64,000 nt of DNA from Opitutus sp. GAS368 (GTDB taxonomy: Bacteria; Verrucomicrobiota; Verrucomicrobiia; Opitutales; Opitutaceae): assembly GCA_945869845.1 (NCBI GenBank), contig CAMBRG010000001.1:36478-100477 (forward strand). Direction: 5' to 3'. A model generated the notes under the pieces. It did no database searches. It saw only the letters and a list, made by a program, of their open reading frames with translations, and was not told the DNA's origin. Of this stretch, positions 36,065 to 44,570 are shown piece after piece. The first letter of the stretch is position 1. Every line of letters begins with the position of its first letter. A program made the translations under genes and the position numbers.

Positions 36065-37414
36065 CTAGTCGCCTTTTTTGCCGGGATTTTGGGCGCCTTG
36101 CTCTGCCACCTGTTTCGGGCGCGCTTGGGCGTATTGGTTGAGGACGGCTTGCAGTTTCTTGGCCTCGGTGGCGGCGGCGCCGGACAGCGAGGATTGGGGG
36201 AGGGGCTTCTGCTCAAAGCGGTCCGTGGTGAGGTCGTAGAATTTCCCGTCGCGGTGCAGTTTGTGCGTGGTGCTCTGGGCGTATTCGTGGGTCGCGGTTG
36301 GGCCGCCGTTGCGGGCATACCAGACGTAGTGGGCCTCGCGGGGCGCGCCGGGTTGGCCAAGCAGTTGCGGGAGGAAGCTGCGGCCGTCGATTTCGAGCGC
36401 GGCCGGGAGTTTGGCGCGGGCGACGTCGCAGAGCGTTGGGAAGAAATCCACGCTGGAGATCAGGTCGGCGTTGACGCGGCCGGGAGAAATTTTCGCGGGC
36501 CAGCTCGCGATCAAGGGCACATGATTACCGCGCACGGTGCCGGTGCCTTTGCCGCCGGGGTAGTCGGCACCTTTGAAGCGTGAGGTGACGCCCGTGCCGG
36601 TGCCGTTGTCCCCGATGAACAGGATGAGGGTGTTCTCGCGCAGGCCGAGTTCGTCGAGCTTGGCGACGAGCCGGCCGATCATTTTATCCATGTAGGCGAC
36701 CATGTCGGCGAAGTGTTTCACATCGCGCTTGGCCTGTTCGCCGGTCGTCGTCGGGGCCCATTCCGGACTGTCGGGCGTCGGCTGAAACGGGTCGTGCGTG
36801 AGGATCATCGGGTAGTAGAGGAGAAACGGCCGCTCGCGGTGGCGGGTGATGAAATCGAGCGCGAAGTCGTTGATGAGTTTCGGGCCGTATTCGCCTTGGG
36901 TGTAGTCGATTTCCTCGCCGTTGAGTTCGAGGCCGGGATTCGCGTAGCGCGGGGGGCGACGGGTCTGTTGCCAAAGAAACGATTCGTCGAAGCCGAAGTG
37001 CTGCGGCAGGCCTTTGGTTTTGTCCAACTGCAGCTGCCACTTGCCGGTGATACCGTTGGTGTAACCAGCTGATTTGAGCAGCTGGCTAAACGTGACGGCC
37101 GCGGGATCAAGCACGCCGAATTTGAGGTAATTTCGGACATTGTAGATGCCGGTCATGAGCTGCACGCGCGTGGGCGTGCAGAGCGGCTGCACGTAGCAGT
37201 GTTCGAAGCGCACGCCGGTGGCGGCGAGCCGGTCGAGGTGCGGCGTTTGGTAGGACTGGCCGCCGTTGGCCGTGACGCATTCGAAGCCGAAGTCGTCGGC
37301 CATGATGAGGACGACGTTGGGTTGGCGCTCGGCGGCAAAGGCGGCGGCGGCGAGCGTGAACGCGAAGGTGCAGAGAACGGCGACGAAGGAGCGACGGCGG
37401 AAGGGGCGATTCAT
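36065..37414 (-). CDS. Type I sulfatase 16
   Basis: ATG at 37412-37414 chosen (signal 'MNRPFRRRSFVAVLCTFAFT'). 449 residues, among the shorter ones. D40-D41, formylglycine C79 (CTPTR), K125 in GKWQLQ (the histidine after KW is glutamine), 'ILTHDPFQP' (about 204-212), D269-N270. 'GDNGTGTGVTSRFKGADYPGGKG' is the subfamily-typical lid. It is the last gene of the right-hand minus-strand run and converges on the epimerase gene. The C-terminal end is 'NPGKKGD'. 143 bases upstream without a gene separate it from sulfatase 17. Confidence 0.94.
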   Translation of the reverse strand: MNRPFRRRSFVAVLCTFAFTLAAAAFAAERQPNVVLIMADDFGFECVTANGGQSYQTPHLDRLAATGVRFEHCYVQPLCTPTRVQLMTGIYNVRNYLKFGVLDPAAVTFSQLLKSAGYTNGITGKWQLQLDKTKGLPQHFGFDESFLWQQTRRPPRYANPGLELNGEEIDYTQGEYGPKLINDFALDFITRHRERPFLLYYPMILTHDPFQPTPDSPEWAPTTTGEQAKRDVKHFADMVAYMDKMIGRLVAKLDELGLRENTLILFIGDNGTGTGVTSRFKGADYPGGKGTGTVRGNHVPLIASWPAKISPGRVNADLISSVDFFPTLCDVARAKLPAALEIDGRSFLPQLLGQPGAPREAHYVWYARNGGPTATHEYAQSTTHKLHRDGKFYDLTTDRFEQKPLPQSSLSGAAATEAKKLQAVLNQYAQARPKQVAEQGAQNPGKKGD

Positions 37415-37557
37415 GGGTGGAGGGGTAGAGTCGTTTTTGACGGGGCGATAGGGTGACTGGCCTGGCGGCGAGGGTGAGCGAGTGGTTTTCAAGCGCGGTC
37501 CACGCGCTCACGCTCGAGGCTACCCCAAGGGAAGTTCTTTGGACCGGCAGGTGAGGT

Positions 37558-39120
37558 TCACGGAGCCACGAGGATCGGTGGCCAAGTACTGTTGATAAAC
37601 TCGGGGACTTGGCCGGACGGGGGGAAGGTGGTTTTCACGGCGGCCTGAAGTTGGGTCGAAAGCGCCGCGACGGTGACGGTGTGTGCGGGCAAGGTAGCGA
37701 GATTGGTGAGTTCGCGCGGATCGGATTCGTGGTCGTAGAGCTCGCGGCCCTGTTTGCCTTCGTCCCATTCCGTGTAGCGCCAGCGGGGCGTGCGCAGGCT
37801 GTAGCCGGAGAAACGGCCGCCACCGGAGTCCACCTTTGCGGCCGCTCCCTTGCCTTTAGCCTTACCGGCTCCGCCACCACCGCCGCGCATCATTTGGGTG
37901 AGCGCCCAGCCACGACCGGTGGCGGACGGATCGCGCAGGAGCGGCACGAGGCTTTGGCCTTGGAGGTTGGCGGGGGCGGTGATGCCGGCGAGTTCGGCGA
38001 GGGTGGGGAAGAGGTCGAGGTGGCTGACTGGGGACGCGGCGGCGGTTTTGGCTTTGGCCACGCCGGGCGCGACGATGAGGAGCGGGACGCGGGCGCTCTC
38101 CTCGAACAGGCTTTGTTTCTGCCAGAGGCCGTGCTCGCCGGTGAGGTAGCCGTGGTCGCTGGTGAAGACGATGATGGTGCTCTCGGCGAGGCCGAGGCGA
38201 TCGAGGGCATCAATGACGCGGCCGACTTGTGCGTCCATGAAGGTGATGCTCGCGTAGTAGGCTTGGAGGGCGTCGCGGCGCTGGTCATCGGTCATGTTAT
38301 CTTGCTCGCGTTTGTAGCTGGCGAGGCCGGCGGCGGGGATGTCGGCCTGATCGGCTTTGATGGCGGGGACGATGCGCATTTTCTCGCGCGGGTAGTAGCC
38401 GAAGTAGGGATCTTTTGGCGCGACGTAGGGCGTGTGCGGGCGGAAGAAACCGACGGCGAGAAAGAAAGGGCGTTGGTTGGGTTTGGCGCTGCGCTCGAGC
38501 ACCCACTCGGCGTCGGCGGCGAGCATCGCATCGGTGTGATGTTCGTCGCTTTTTGGCGAAGCATACCAACTGAGCGTGCCGCCGAATTGGCCGGGAGTGA
38601 GGGTGGTGATCTTCGGGTGTTCCTCGGTGCGCTCCACGCCGGCCGGGTTGAGTTGGAGCTCCCAAGAGGCGGGATCGTCATGGCCGGAGGTGCCGACGGA
38701 GTTGGGCACGTTGTAGTGGTAAAGTTTGCCGATGCGGCCGGCGAAGTAGCCCTGTTGGCGGAAGGCTTGGGGGAGGCTCAGCTGATTCGGGATGGTTTCG
38801 CGGAAGATCTGCGAATTGTTGTGGATGCCGGTGCTGTTGGCGTAGAGACCGGTGAGCATCGAATTGCGACTGGGGCCGCAGAGCGGATACGTGCAGTAGG
38901 CGCGGTCGAAGCGGACGCCACGGGCGGCGAGCTTGTCGATGTTCGGCGTGCGCGCGAGGGGATCGCCGTAGGCGCCGAGCATGGTGTTAAGGTCGTCGGC
39001 GATGAGGAAGAGGACGTTTTTCTTGGGCGCGGCGACGGCGGAGATCGGAAGAAGGAGAGAGAGGAAGAGAAGGAGGGAGAGAGAGAGGGGGAGACGGAGG
39101 GACGGAGAGAGAGGGATCAT
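37558..39120 (-). CDS. Type I sulfatase 17, iduronate-2-sulfatase-like
   Basis: 520 residues; signal peptide about 1-31, encoded by a long homopyrimidine tract (39041-39111 on the plus strand is nearly all G/A). D42-D43 ('ADDLN'), formylglycine C81 (CGPSR), K132 in GKLYHY, 'GFFRPHTPYVAP' (H229), D322-H323 followed by 'GEHGLWQK'. This set (ADDLN, CGPSR, GK..H, FFRPH.P, DHG..LGEHG) defines the iduronate-2-sulfatase-like branch. A Gly/Lys/Ala low-complexity insertion ('GGGGGAGKAKGKGAAAK') interrupts the C-terminal subdomain at about 416-432. It precedes sulfatase 16 and follows sulfatase 18 by 31 bases. Confidence 0.94.
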   Translation of the reverse strand: MIPLSPSLRLPLSLSLLLFLSLLLPISAVAAPKKNVLFLIADDLNTMLGAYGDPLARTPNIDKLAARGVRFDRAYCTYPLCGPSRNSMLTGLYANSTGIHNNSQIFRETIPNQLSLPQAFRQQGYFAGRIGKLYHYNVPNSVGTSGHDDPASWELQLNPAGVERTEEHPKITTLTPGQFGGTLSWYASPKSDEHHTDAMLAADAEWVLERSAKPNQRPFFLAVGFFRPHTPYVAPKDPYFGYYPREKMRIVPAIKADQADIPAAGLASYKREQDNMTDDQRRDALQAYYASITFMDAQVGRVIDALDRLGLAESTIIVFTSDHGYLTGEHGLWQKQSLFEESARVPLLIVAPGVAKAKTAAASPVSHLDLFPTLAELAGITAPANLQGQSLVPLLRDPSATGRGWALTQMMRGGGGGAGKAKGKGAAAKVDSGGGRFSGYSLRTPRWRYTEWDEGKQGRELYDHESDPRELTNLATLPAHTVTVAALSTQLQAAVKTTFPPSGQVPEFINSTWPPILVAP

Positions 39121-39151
39121 AGGGATGGGGGGATTGAGATTTTGCGGGGCG

Positions 39152-40663
39152 TTAGTCTTGGCTCTGTTTCTTTTTTCCCTGCTTGCCGGTTGATGATGCG
39201 GCGGGGGTGGCGGCGAGTTCGGAAGCGGTTTTCAACGTGGGCATGGCGGCGCCGATCTGGGTGCGCCACGCAGCGAGTTTGGCGCGCAGCTCCTGGACTT
39301 TAGCGGGGGCCTGGGCGGCGAGGTTGCGGCTCTCGCCGAGGTCGGCGCGGAGGTTGTACAGCTCGACGGTGCCGGTCTCGAAAAATTCGAGGAGCTTAAA
39401 ATCGCCGGCGTGAATCGCGCCGACGGGCGCGGTGCGCCAGCCGCGCGGGTGGACGTAGGATTCGAGGTAGCCGGGGAAATGCCAGTAGATCGCCTCGCGT
39501 GGGAGCGTGGCGGACGGGTTGCGCAGTACGGGGGCGAAGCTCACGCCGTCGAGGGTGTAGCCGGCGCGCGGAGTGCCGCCGGCGAGGTCCAGCAACGTCG
39601 GATACACGTCGACGTGGGCCACTGGGACTTCGCTCGTGCGGCCGGCCGGGACGACGCCGGGCCAGCGGACGATAAACGGGACGCGCGTGCCCCCTTCATA
39701 GAGGGTGCCCTTGCCGCCGCGGAGAGGGGAATTGTCGGTGAATCCTTTTTTCTCGGAAGGCGCTTCGGTGCTTTGGTAACCGCCGAGGCCGCCGTTGTCG
39801 GAGGAGAAAATGATGACGGTGTTGTCGGCGAGTTTGAGTTCTTCGAGGCGCGCCACGATGCGGCCGACGCTTTCGTCGACGCTTTGAATCATGGCGGCGT
39901 AGGTGGGATTCCAATGCGTGCCCTGGGGTCGCTTTTTTTCCCACGCGGCGATGTAGTCAGGCTTGGCCTGAATCGGCGTGTGCACGGCGAAATGCGGCAC
40001 GTAGAGGAAGAAGGGTTGGTCGCGGTGGCGACCGATGAAGTCCACGGCGCGGTCGGTGACGAAGTCGGCGAAATACTGGCCGGCCGGATAGGCGGCGGGC
40101 GGCGTGGTGGTGAAATCAAAATGTTTGCTGTCGGAAACGAGCGCTTCGTCGAAGCCGCGACGACTCGGATGGTAGTCGCCGGCGTTACCGAGGTGCCATT
40201 TGCCGAACATGCCCGTGGCATAGCCGGCGGCTTTGAGTGCTTGGGGCAAAATGAATTTGTCGAGCGGGAGCTGATTGACGTTGGCCGGCACCTTCATGCG
40301 GCGGTCGGCGGGCTCGCCGCGTTCGAGCGTGTTGACCGTGTAGATGCCGGTGCGGGGGGCATACTGACCGCTCATCAACGCGGCGCGGGTGGGGGCGCAG
40401 TTCTGTGAGTTGTAATAGCGCAGCATGCGCACGCCCTGGGCGGCGAGCCGGTCGAGGTGGGGCGTCGCGTAGTAGCTGGAGCCTTGGCAGGCGAGGTCGG
40501 TCCAGCCGAGGTCGTCGGCGAGGATGTAGACGATGTTGGGCTTGGTGGGCGGAGGCGGGGCGGCGCGGGCGGCGGCCGAGATCAGAAGAGTGAGAGACAG
40601 AGCGAGGGAGAGAGGGAGGAAACGGGAGAGGGGGAGTGGGGGAGAGGGAGAGAAGGGGATCAT
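39152..40663 (-). CDS. Type I sulfatase 18, Lys-rich tail
   Basis: ATG at 40661-40663 chosen. It overlaps the stop of sulfatase 19 (ATGA) and opens a Pro/Leu/Ser signal peptide (1-35). 503 residues. D50-D51, formylglycine C89 (CAPTR), K155/H157, 'HFAVHTPI' (about 224-231), D289-N290. 'IYWHFPGY' and 'HAGDFKLLEFFETGTVELYN' in the second half pair it with sulfatase 2 (7608). Tail 'GKQGKKKQSQD'. The substrate is undefined. The subfamily is one of those common in marine and soil polysaccharide loci. Confidence 0.95.
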   Translation of the reverse strand: MIPFSPSPPLPLSRFLPLSLALSLTLLISAAARAAPPPPTKPNIVYILADDLGWTDLACQGSSYYATPHLDRLAAQGVRMLRYYNSQNCAPTRAALMSGQYAPRTGIYTVNTLERGEPADRRMKVPANVNQLPLDKFILPQALKAAGYATGMFGKWHLGNAGDYHPSRRGFDEALVSDSKHFDFTTTPPAAYPAGQYFADFVTDRAVDFIGRHRDQPFFLYVPHFAVHTPIQAKPDYIAAWEKKRPQGTHWNPTYAAMIQSVDESVGRIVARLEELKLADNTVIIFSSDNGGLGGYQSTEAPSEKKGFTDNSPLRGGKGTLYEGGTRVPFIVRWPGVVPAGRTSEVPVAHVDVYPTLLDLAGGTPRAGYTLDGVSFAPVLRNPSATLPREAIYWHFPGYLESYVHPRGWRTAPVGAIHAGDFKLLEFFETGTVELYNLRADLGESRNLAAQAPAKVQELRAKLAAWRTQIGAAMPTLKTASELAATPAASSTGKQGKKKQSQD

Positions 40664-42180
40664 GGTTGGGGGACCGTAGATGATTTCTTCTTGGCAGAGG
40701 ATTTTTGGGCGGGGAGCTCGGGGCGTTGAGCGAGTTGGGCCAGGAGGTCGCGGATGACTTCGGGGTGGGCGGAGGCGACGTTGCGGGTCTCGAGCGGGTC
40801 GTTCGCGTAATCGAAGAGCTCGAACTGCGGGGAGCCGTCGGCGGCGCGGGCGGCGATGAGACGCCAACGCTCGGTGCGAATCGTGCGTTGGCCGTCGGTC
40901 CAGAAACCGCGGGCGGGTTTCGCGGCGGGGGTGGCGGGACGGTCGAGTTGGGGGCGGAGGCTGCGGCCGTCGAGGGTGGCGGGCGCGCTCAGGCCGCAGA
41001 GATCGGCGAGCGTGGGGAAGATGTCGATGGTCTCGACGAGGGCGGCACTGGTCACGCCGGGTTGGGCGAGGCCGGGAGCGCGAATCATGAGCGGGGAACG
41101 CAAAGAGTGCTCGTAGAGGCAGTGTTTGCCCCAGATGCCGTGTTCGCCGAGGAGGAGACCATGGTCGCTCCAGACGACGACGATGGTGTTGCCTGCGGGA
41201 TCGAGGGTTTTTAAAGCGTCAAGCACGCGGCCGATCTGGGCATCGACGTAGCTGGCGGCGGCGGCGTAGGCCCGGCGAACCTCGCGGGTGTAGGCCGGAT
41301 CGGTGTCGGGGTCGCGGCCGGCGTGGCCGTAGTTTTTTCGGAATTCGTTGCTAGCATGCCACGTCGAAGGCCAGGCGGGTTTGGCGGCGGCGGCGGGCTC
41401 GAGGGCGGAAATTTTCTCGGGATCGTGCAGGTCGAAATATCGTTTCGGCGCGGCGAATGGGAGATGCGGCTTAAAGAAGCCGACGGCAAAAAACCACGGC
41501 TCGGACGAAGCGGAGAGGTCGCGGAGATTTTTAACGGCCTCGTCTGCAATCCAGGCGTCGGGGTAGGCGGAGTCGGGGCCAGCGTGGGCCTCAAGGGGCG
41601 GGGTTTTTCCGGGGGTGCGGGCGACGCCGTTGGCGTAACCGTGCATGATGTTCTCGGCTTCGTTCCACGGGGTTTGAGGAATCCATGAACGCGTCCAAGC
41701 GCCGGGGAGTTCCTCGGGACCGTCGTGCCAGAGCTGGCCGGTGCGGCCGCCGGGGTGGTGGGTGATTTTGCCGAGCGCGTAGGTGCGGTAGCCGTTGCGA
41801 AGAAACCAGGCGGGAAGATTCGCATCGCCCCACGTGGAGTGGGTGGTGGCGATGCCACCGTTGCCGACGTGGGCGGCCTCGGAAGGATAGCGACCCCGGA
41901 GCAGGGCAGTGCGCGAGGCGCCGCAGGTGGGGACCTGGACGTAGTGGTGCGAAAAAATGCGAGCGGTGGCGGCGAAGGCGTCGAGTTGCGGGGTGCGGGC
42001 GTGGGCAGCGCCGAGAGCGCCGAGGTCGTTGCGCAGGTCGTCGACGGCGATGAAGAGGACGTTGGGGCGTTTGGGCGCGGCGGGCGAGGTGGCGGCGGAG
42101 GCGGAGAGCGGGAGAAGGAGAGAAAGAGAGAAGGAGAGAAGAAGGGAGGGAGAGAAGTAGAGAGAGCGCGAGACGGTCAT
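40660..42180 (-). CDS. Type I sulfatase 19, iduronate-2-sulfatase-like, CGASR
   Basis: 506 residues; signal peptide 1-29 (Leu/Ser). D47-D48 ('VDDLRNDLGALG'), formylglycine C86 in CGASR (Ala for Pro), K138 in GKITHH, 'GFFKPHLPFAAP' (H239), D339-H340 with 'LGEHGIWGKH'. It belongs to the same iduronate-2-sulfatase-like branch as sulfatase 17 but lacks its glycine insertion. It is coupled by ATGA to sulfatase 20 upstream and sulfatase 18 downstream. Tail 'KSSAKKKSSTVPQP'. 2-O-sulfate specificity is a branch-level expectation only. Confidence 0.94.
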   Translation of the reverse strand: MTVSRSLYFSPSLLLSFSLSLLLPLSASAATSPAAPKRPNVLFIAVDDLRNDLGALGAAHARTPQLDAFAATARIFSHHYVQVPTCGASRTALLRGRYPSEAAHVGNGGIATTHSTWGDANLPAWFLRNGYRTYALGKITHHPGGRTGQLWHDGPEELPGAWTRSWIPQTPWNEAENIMHGYANGVARTPGKTPPLEAHAGPDSAYPDAWIADEAVKNLRDLSASSEPWFFAVGFFKPHLPFAAPKRYFDLHDPEKISALEPAAAAKPAWPSTWHASNEFRKNYGHAGRDPDTDPAYTREVRRAYAAAASYVDAQIGRVLDALKTLDPAGNTIVVVWSDHGLLLGEHGIWGKHCLYEHSLRSPLMIRAPGLAQPGVTSAALVETIDIFPTLADLCGLSAPATLDGRSLRPQLDRPATPAAKPARGFWTDGQRTIRTERWRLIAARAADGSPQFELFDYANDPLETRNVASAHPEVIRDLLAQLAQRPELPAQKSSAKKKSSTVPQP

Positions 42181-44090
42181 GGGGTGGCGGATTTTTTCTT
42201 ATTCTTGGTTTTGGCGGCGGCGGTGTCGCCGGTGAGGTTCACGATGAGGCGCGGGACGTAGGAGGCGAAACGAGGATCGGGCGAGCCGGCTCCGCCGTTG
42301 AGTCCGCGCACCAGGGGGAGCAGCGGAGCGGCTTTGGGGCCGAGGGCTTCGATCGCGCTGAGTGCGGCCATGGCGGTGAAGACACCGTTTTTATCGGGCG
42401 CGGCGAGTTCGCTGAGGACGGTGAGGACCGGCGCAAGTTCGGCGGCCGGGCCGTAGGTGCCGAGCGCTTCGGCGGCGACGATGCGGACGAGCGGCGACGA
42501 GTCGCTGAGGGCGCGGCGGAGTAGTGGAAGATCGCCCGCGACGGCGGAAGTGCCGCGCATGAGCAAGCCGATCACGCCCCAATAGCGCGCGGCGGCATCG
42601 GGATCGGTGGCGAGGGTGCGCAACTGCGGGAGGACGGCGGGATCGAGGCCGGAGGCGAGATCGGCGGCGGCGTAGAGGCGCGCGAACGGGTATTTCTTTT
42701 CATCGCGCGCGAGGTCGTAAGGCGCGAGCCCGGCGGCGCGGGCGTGCATCTCGCCCTCGGGGAGAAAGCCGAGGTCGCGCACGCGGGTGAGGTGGGCGCG
42801 TTGGGCGGCGCGGAGTTTTTCAAGGACCGCGCGGTGGGCGGGCGAGGCGACGAGGTTGACGACCTCGTCGCGGTCGGTCGCGAGATCGTAAAGCTCCTCG
42901 GGCGCCTTGGGTGTGCGCCAGAAGACGGACTGCGCGTCGTTGGTTTTGCCGGCGTCGAAGGCGGCGCGCCACACGCGGGTCGTGGGCGTCTCGAATTGAT
43001 ACGCGACTCGTTGGGCCGGCGAGACGTGGGGGAAGAAATTCCGCAGGTAAACGTAGCGGCCGTCGGTGACGGAGCGGACAAAATCCTGGCGTTCATCCAT
43101 GCGGCCGCGGGCGCCGTAAAGGTAGGGCTGGGGCTCGGTCTGAAACGGGCCGGCGAAAGCGTGGCCCTGCATCGCGGCGGGCGGCTTGATCCCCGCGAGA
43201 CTCAGCACGGTGGGCGCGAGATCGACGAAGCTGACGAGGCGGTCGGACTTGCCGCCGGGTTGATATTCTTTCGGGGCGAGGTGCCGCCACTTTTGCGGGA
43301 AGTAGACGACCATGGGGACGTGCAGGCCGGAGTTGGAGGGCCAACGCTTGCTGCGGGGCATGCCGCTGCCGTGGTCGCCGTAGTAAAAGACGATCGTGTC
43401 CTCGGCGAGGCCGGCGGCGGCGAGTTCTTTGAGGCGGGCTCCGGCGTCGGCGTCGGCGGCGGAGACCTTGTCGTAGTATTGCGCCCAATCTTGGCGAACC
43501 TCGGGTAGATCGGGATGGTAGGCGGGGATCCGCATCTTCGCCGGATCGGCGATGGCGTTGTGGGGACGGGTGCGAATCTGGCTCTCGTGGCTTTTTTCGG
43601 AATTGAACACGGCGAAGAACGGCTGGCCGGCGGCGCGATCTTTCCAGTGCGCTTGTTTGGAGGAAACGTGCCACGTCTGCGCGGACTTGGGGACGTTGTA
43701 ATCCTCCTTGGCGTTGTTGGTGGTGTAGTAGCCGGCCTCGCGAAGGTGGTCCGGGTAAAGCTTTGCGCCGTTGGCGAGCGGCACCATGGAGCGCATGTGA
43801 ATCGCACCGGAACTCTCGCCATAGAAGCCGGTGGCGATGGTGGTGCGGGCGGGAGCGCACACGGGGTGGTTGGACCAAGCTTTTTTGAAGATCATGCCCT
43901 GCGCGGCGAGGGCATCGATGTTGGGCGTGCGGGCGTTGGCGTCGCCGTAGCAACCCATCTCGGGCCCGTGTTCTTCGCTCGTGAGCCAGAGAATATTGGG
44001 GCGGGCGGCGGCCGAGGCGGAGAGGGAAATCAGGAGTGAAAGTGAGAGCGCGAGCAGGCGAGCCGGGGCGGAAAATAGGAGGGAGGGCAT
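42177..44090 (-). CDS. Type I sulfatase 20 with C-terminal HEAT-like repeats
   Basis: ATG at 44088-44090 chosen (signal 'MPSLLFSAPARLLALSLSLL'). 637 residues. The first metal pair is E39-E40 ('SEEHG') rather than D-D; formylglycine C78 in CAPAR; K128 ('NNAKEDYN'); 'SEKSHES' (about 164-170); D239-H240 ('YYGDHGSGMPRSKRW'). This is an SGSH-like subfamily. Residues about 480-625 are alpha-helical, with HEAT-like repeats ('LPLLRRALSDSSPLVRIVAAEALGTYG'-type units), probably a protein- or glycan-contact module. Tail 'KTKNKKKSATP'. It overlaps sulfatase 19 by ATGA; a 480-base gap lies upstream. Confidence 0.92.
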   Translation of the reverse strand: MPSLLFSAPARLLALSLSLLISLSASAAARPNILWLTSEEHGPEMGCYGDANARTPNIDALAAQGMIFKKAWSNHPVCAPARTTIATGFYGESSGAIHMRSMVPLANGAKLYPDHLREAGYYTTNNAKEDYNVPKSAQTWHVSSKQAHWKDRAAGQPFFAVFNSEKSHESQIRTRPHNAIADPAKMRIPAYHPDLPEVRQDWAQYYDKVSAADADAGARLKELAAAGLAEDTIVFYYGDHGSGMPRSKRWPSNSGLHVPMVVYFPQKWRHLAPKEYQPGGKSDRLVSFVDLAPTVLSLAGIKPPAAMQGHAFAGPFQTEPQPYLYGARGRMDERQDFVRSVTDGRYVYLRNFFPHVSPAQRVAYQFETPTTRVWRAAFDAGKTNDAQSVFWRTPKAPEELYDLATDRDEVVNLVASPAHRAVLEKLRAAQRAHLTRVRDLGFLPEGEMHARAAGLAPYDLARDEKKYPFARLYAAADLASGLDPAVLPQLRTLATDPDAAARYWGVIGLLMRGTSAVAGDLPLLRRALSDSSPLVRIVAAEALGTYGPAAELAPVLTVLSELAAPDKNGVFTAMAALSAIEALGPKAAPLLPLVRGLNGGAGSPDPRFASYVPRLIVNLTGDTAAAKTKNKKKSATP

Positions 44091-44466
44091 GGGTGGGGCG
44101 AGACGGGCGGGGTGGGTGGAGGTTGCAACAAAGTGGACGCAGAGCGACTTGCCGGGAGATTTCGGGTCGGTCAAGCGGGACGGTTGGGCAGGCGGGGTTT
44201 GCGCACGTCGGGCGTGGAGTTGGCGGACGTCGAGGTTGGGTGCCGCCGAGGGCAACAGAGTCGGATGGAGGTGGCCGGAGACTTTGGCAAAGTGGCGCGT
44301 GGCGAAGACGGGGTTGTCACTGACGAGCCCTTGGCCGGCGATGGGAAAGGCGCCGAGGCCGTGCGCCAAAGGCAGGCCGCTGCGTAAACGTGAATCGAGA
44401 GGCGGGGGTCGAGCTGCTTGAGCATCGCGCCGACCTAAAAATCGACAGCCATGGGTGTCATCGCTC
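44091..44466. other. Intergenic, no confident gene
   Basis: A minus-strand frame stays open through much of this stretch and joins the sulfatase 20 frame, but it has no family motif and would displace the signal peptide. It includes 'LVSDNPVFATRHFAKVSGHLH', which looks protein-like, so a worn gene remnant cannot be excluded. A promoter for the coupled sulfatases 20-19-18 should lie here; I could not pick one. Confidence 0.35.
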
Positions 44467-44510
44467 AAAAACCGAACCGCAGGGGAGACGTTCCTGAATC
44501 GAAACGTCTC
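44467..44510 (-). terminator. Candidate terminator after sulfatase 21
   Basis: Inverted repeat GAGACGTT (44485-44492) / AACGTCTC (44503-44510) with a 10-base loop, 61 bases past the sulfatase 21 stop. On the minus strand five T follow, but 13 bases from the stem, so it is not a textbook intrinsic terminator. Confidence 0.35.
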
Positions 44511-44570
44511 ACTGCCGAAAAAGCGGCGGATTGGTTTTAATTGGCGGACGTCCCCGTTCCGAGGCAGGCC

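Noticed and set aside
44171-44425. Minus-strand small frame in the 44091-44570 gap
   Set aside because: Pro/Ser/Ala-rich with no recognisable family and no start signal; a worn remnant is possible but unsupported.
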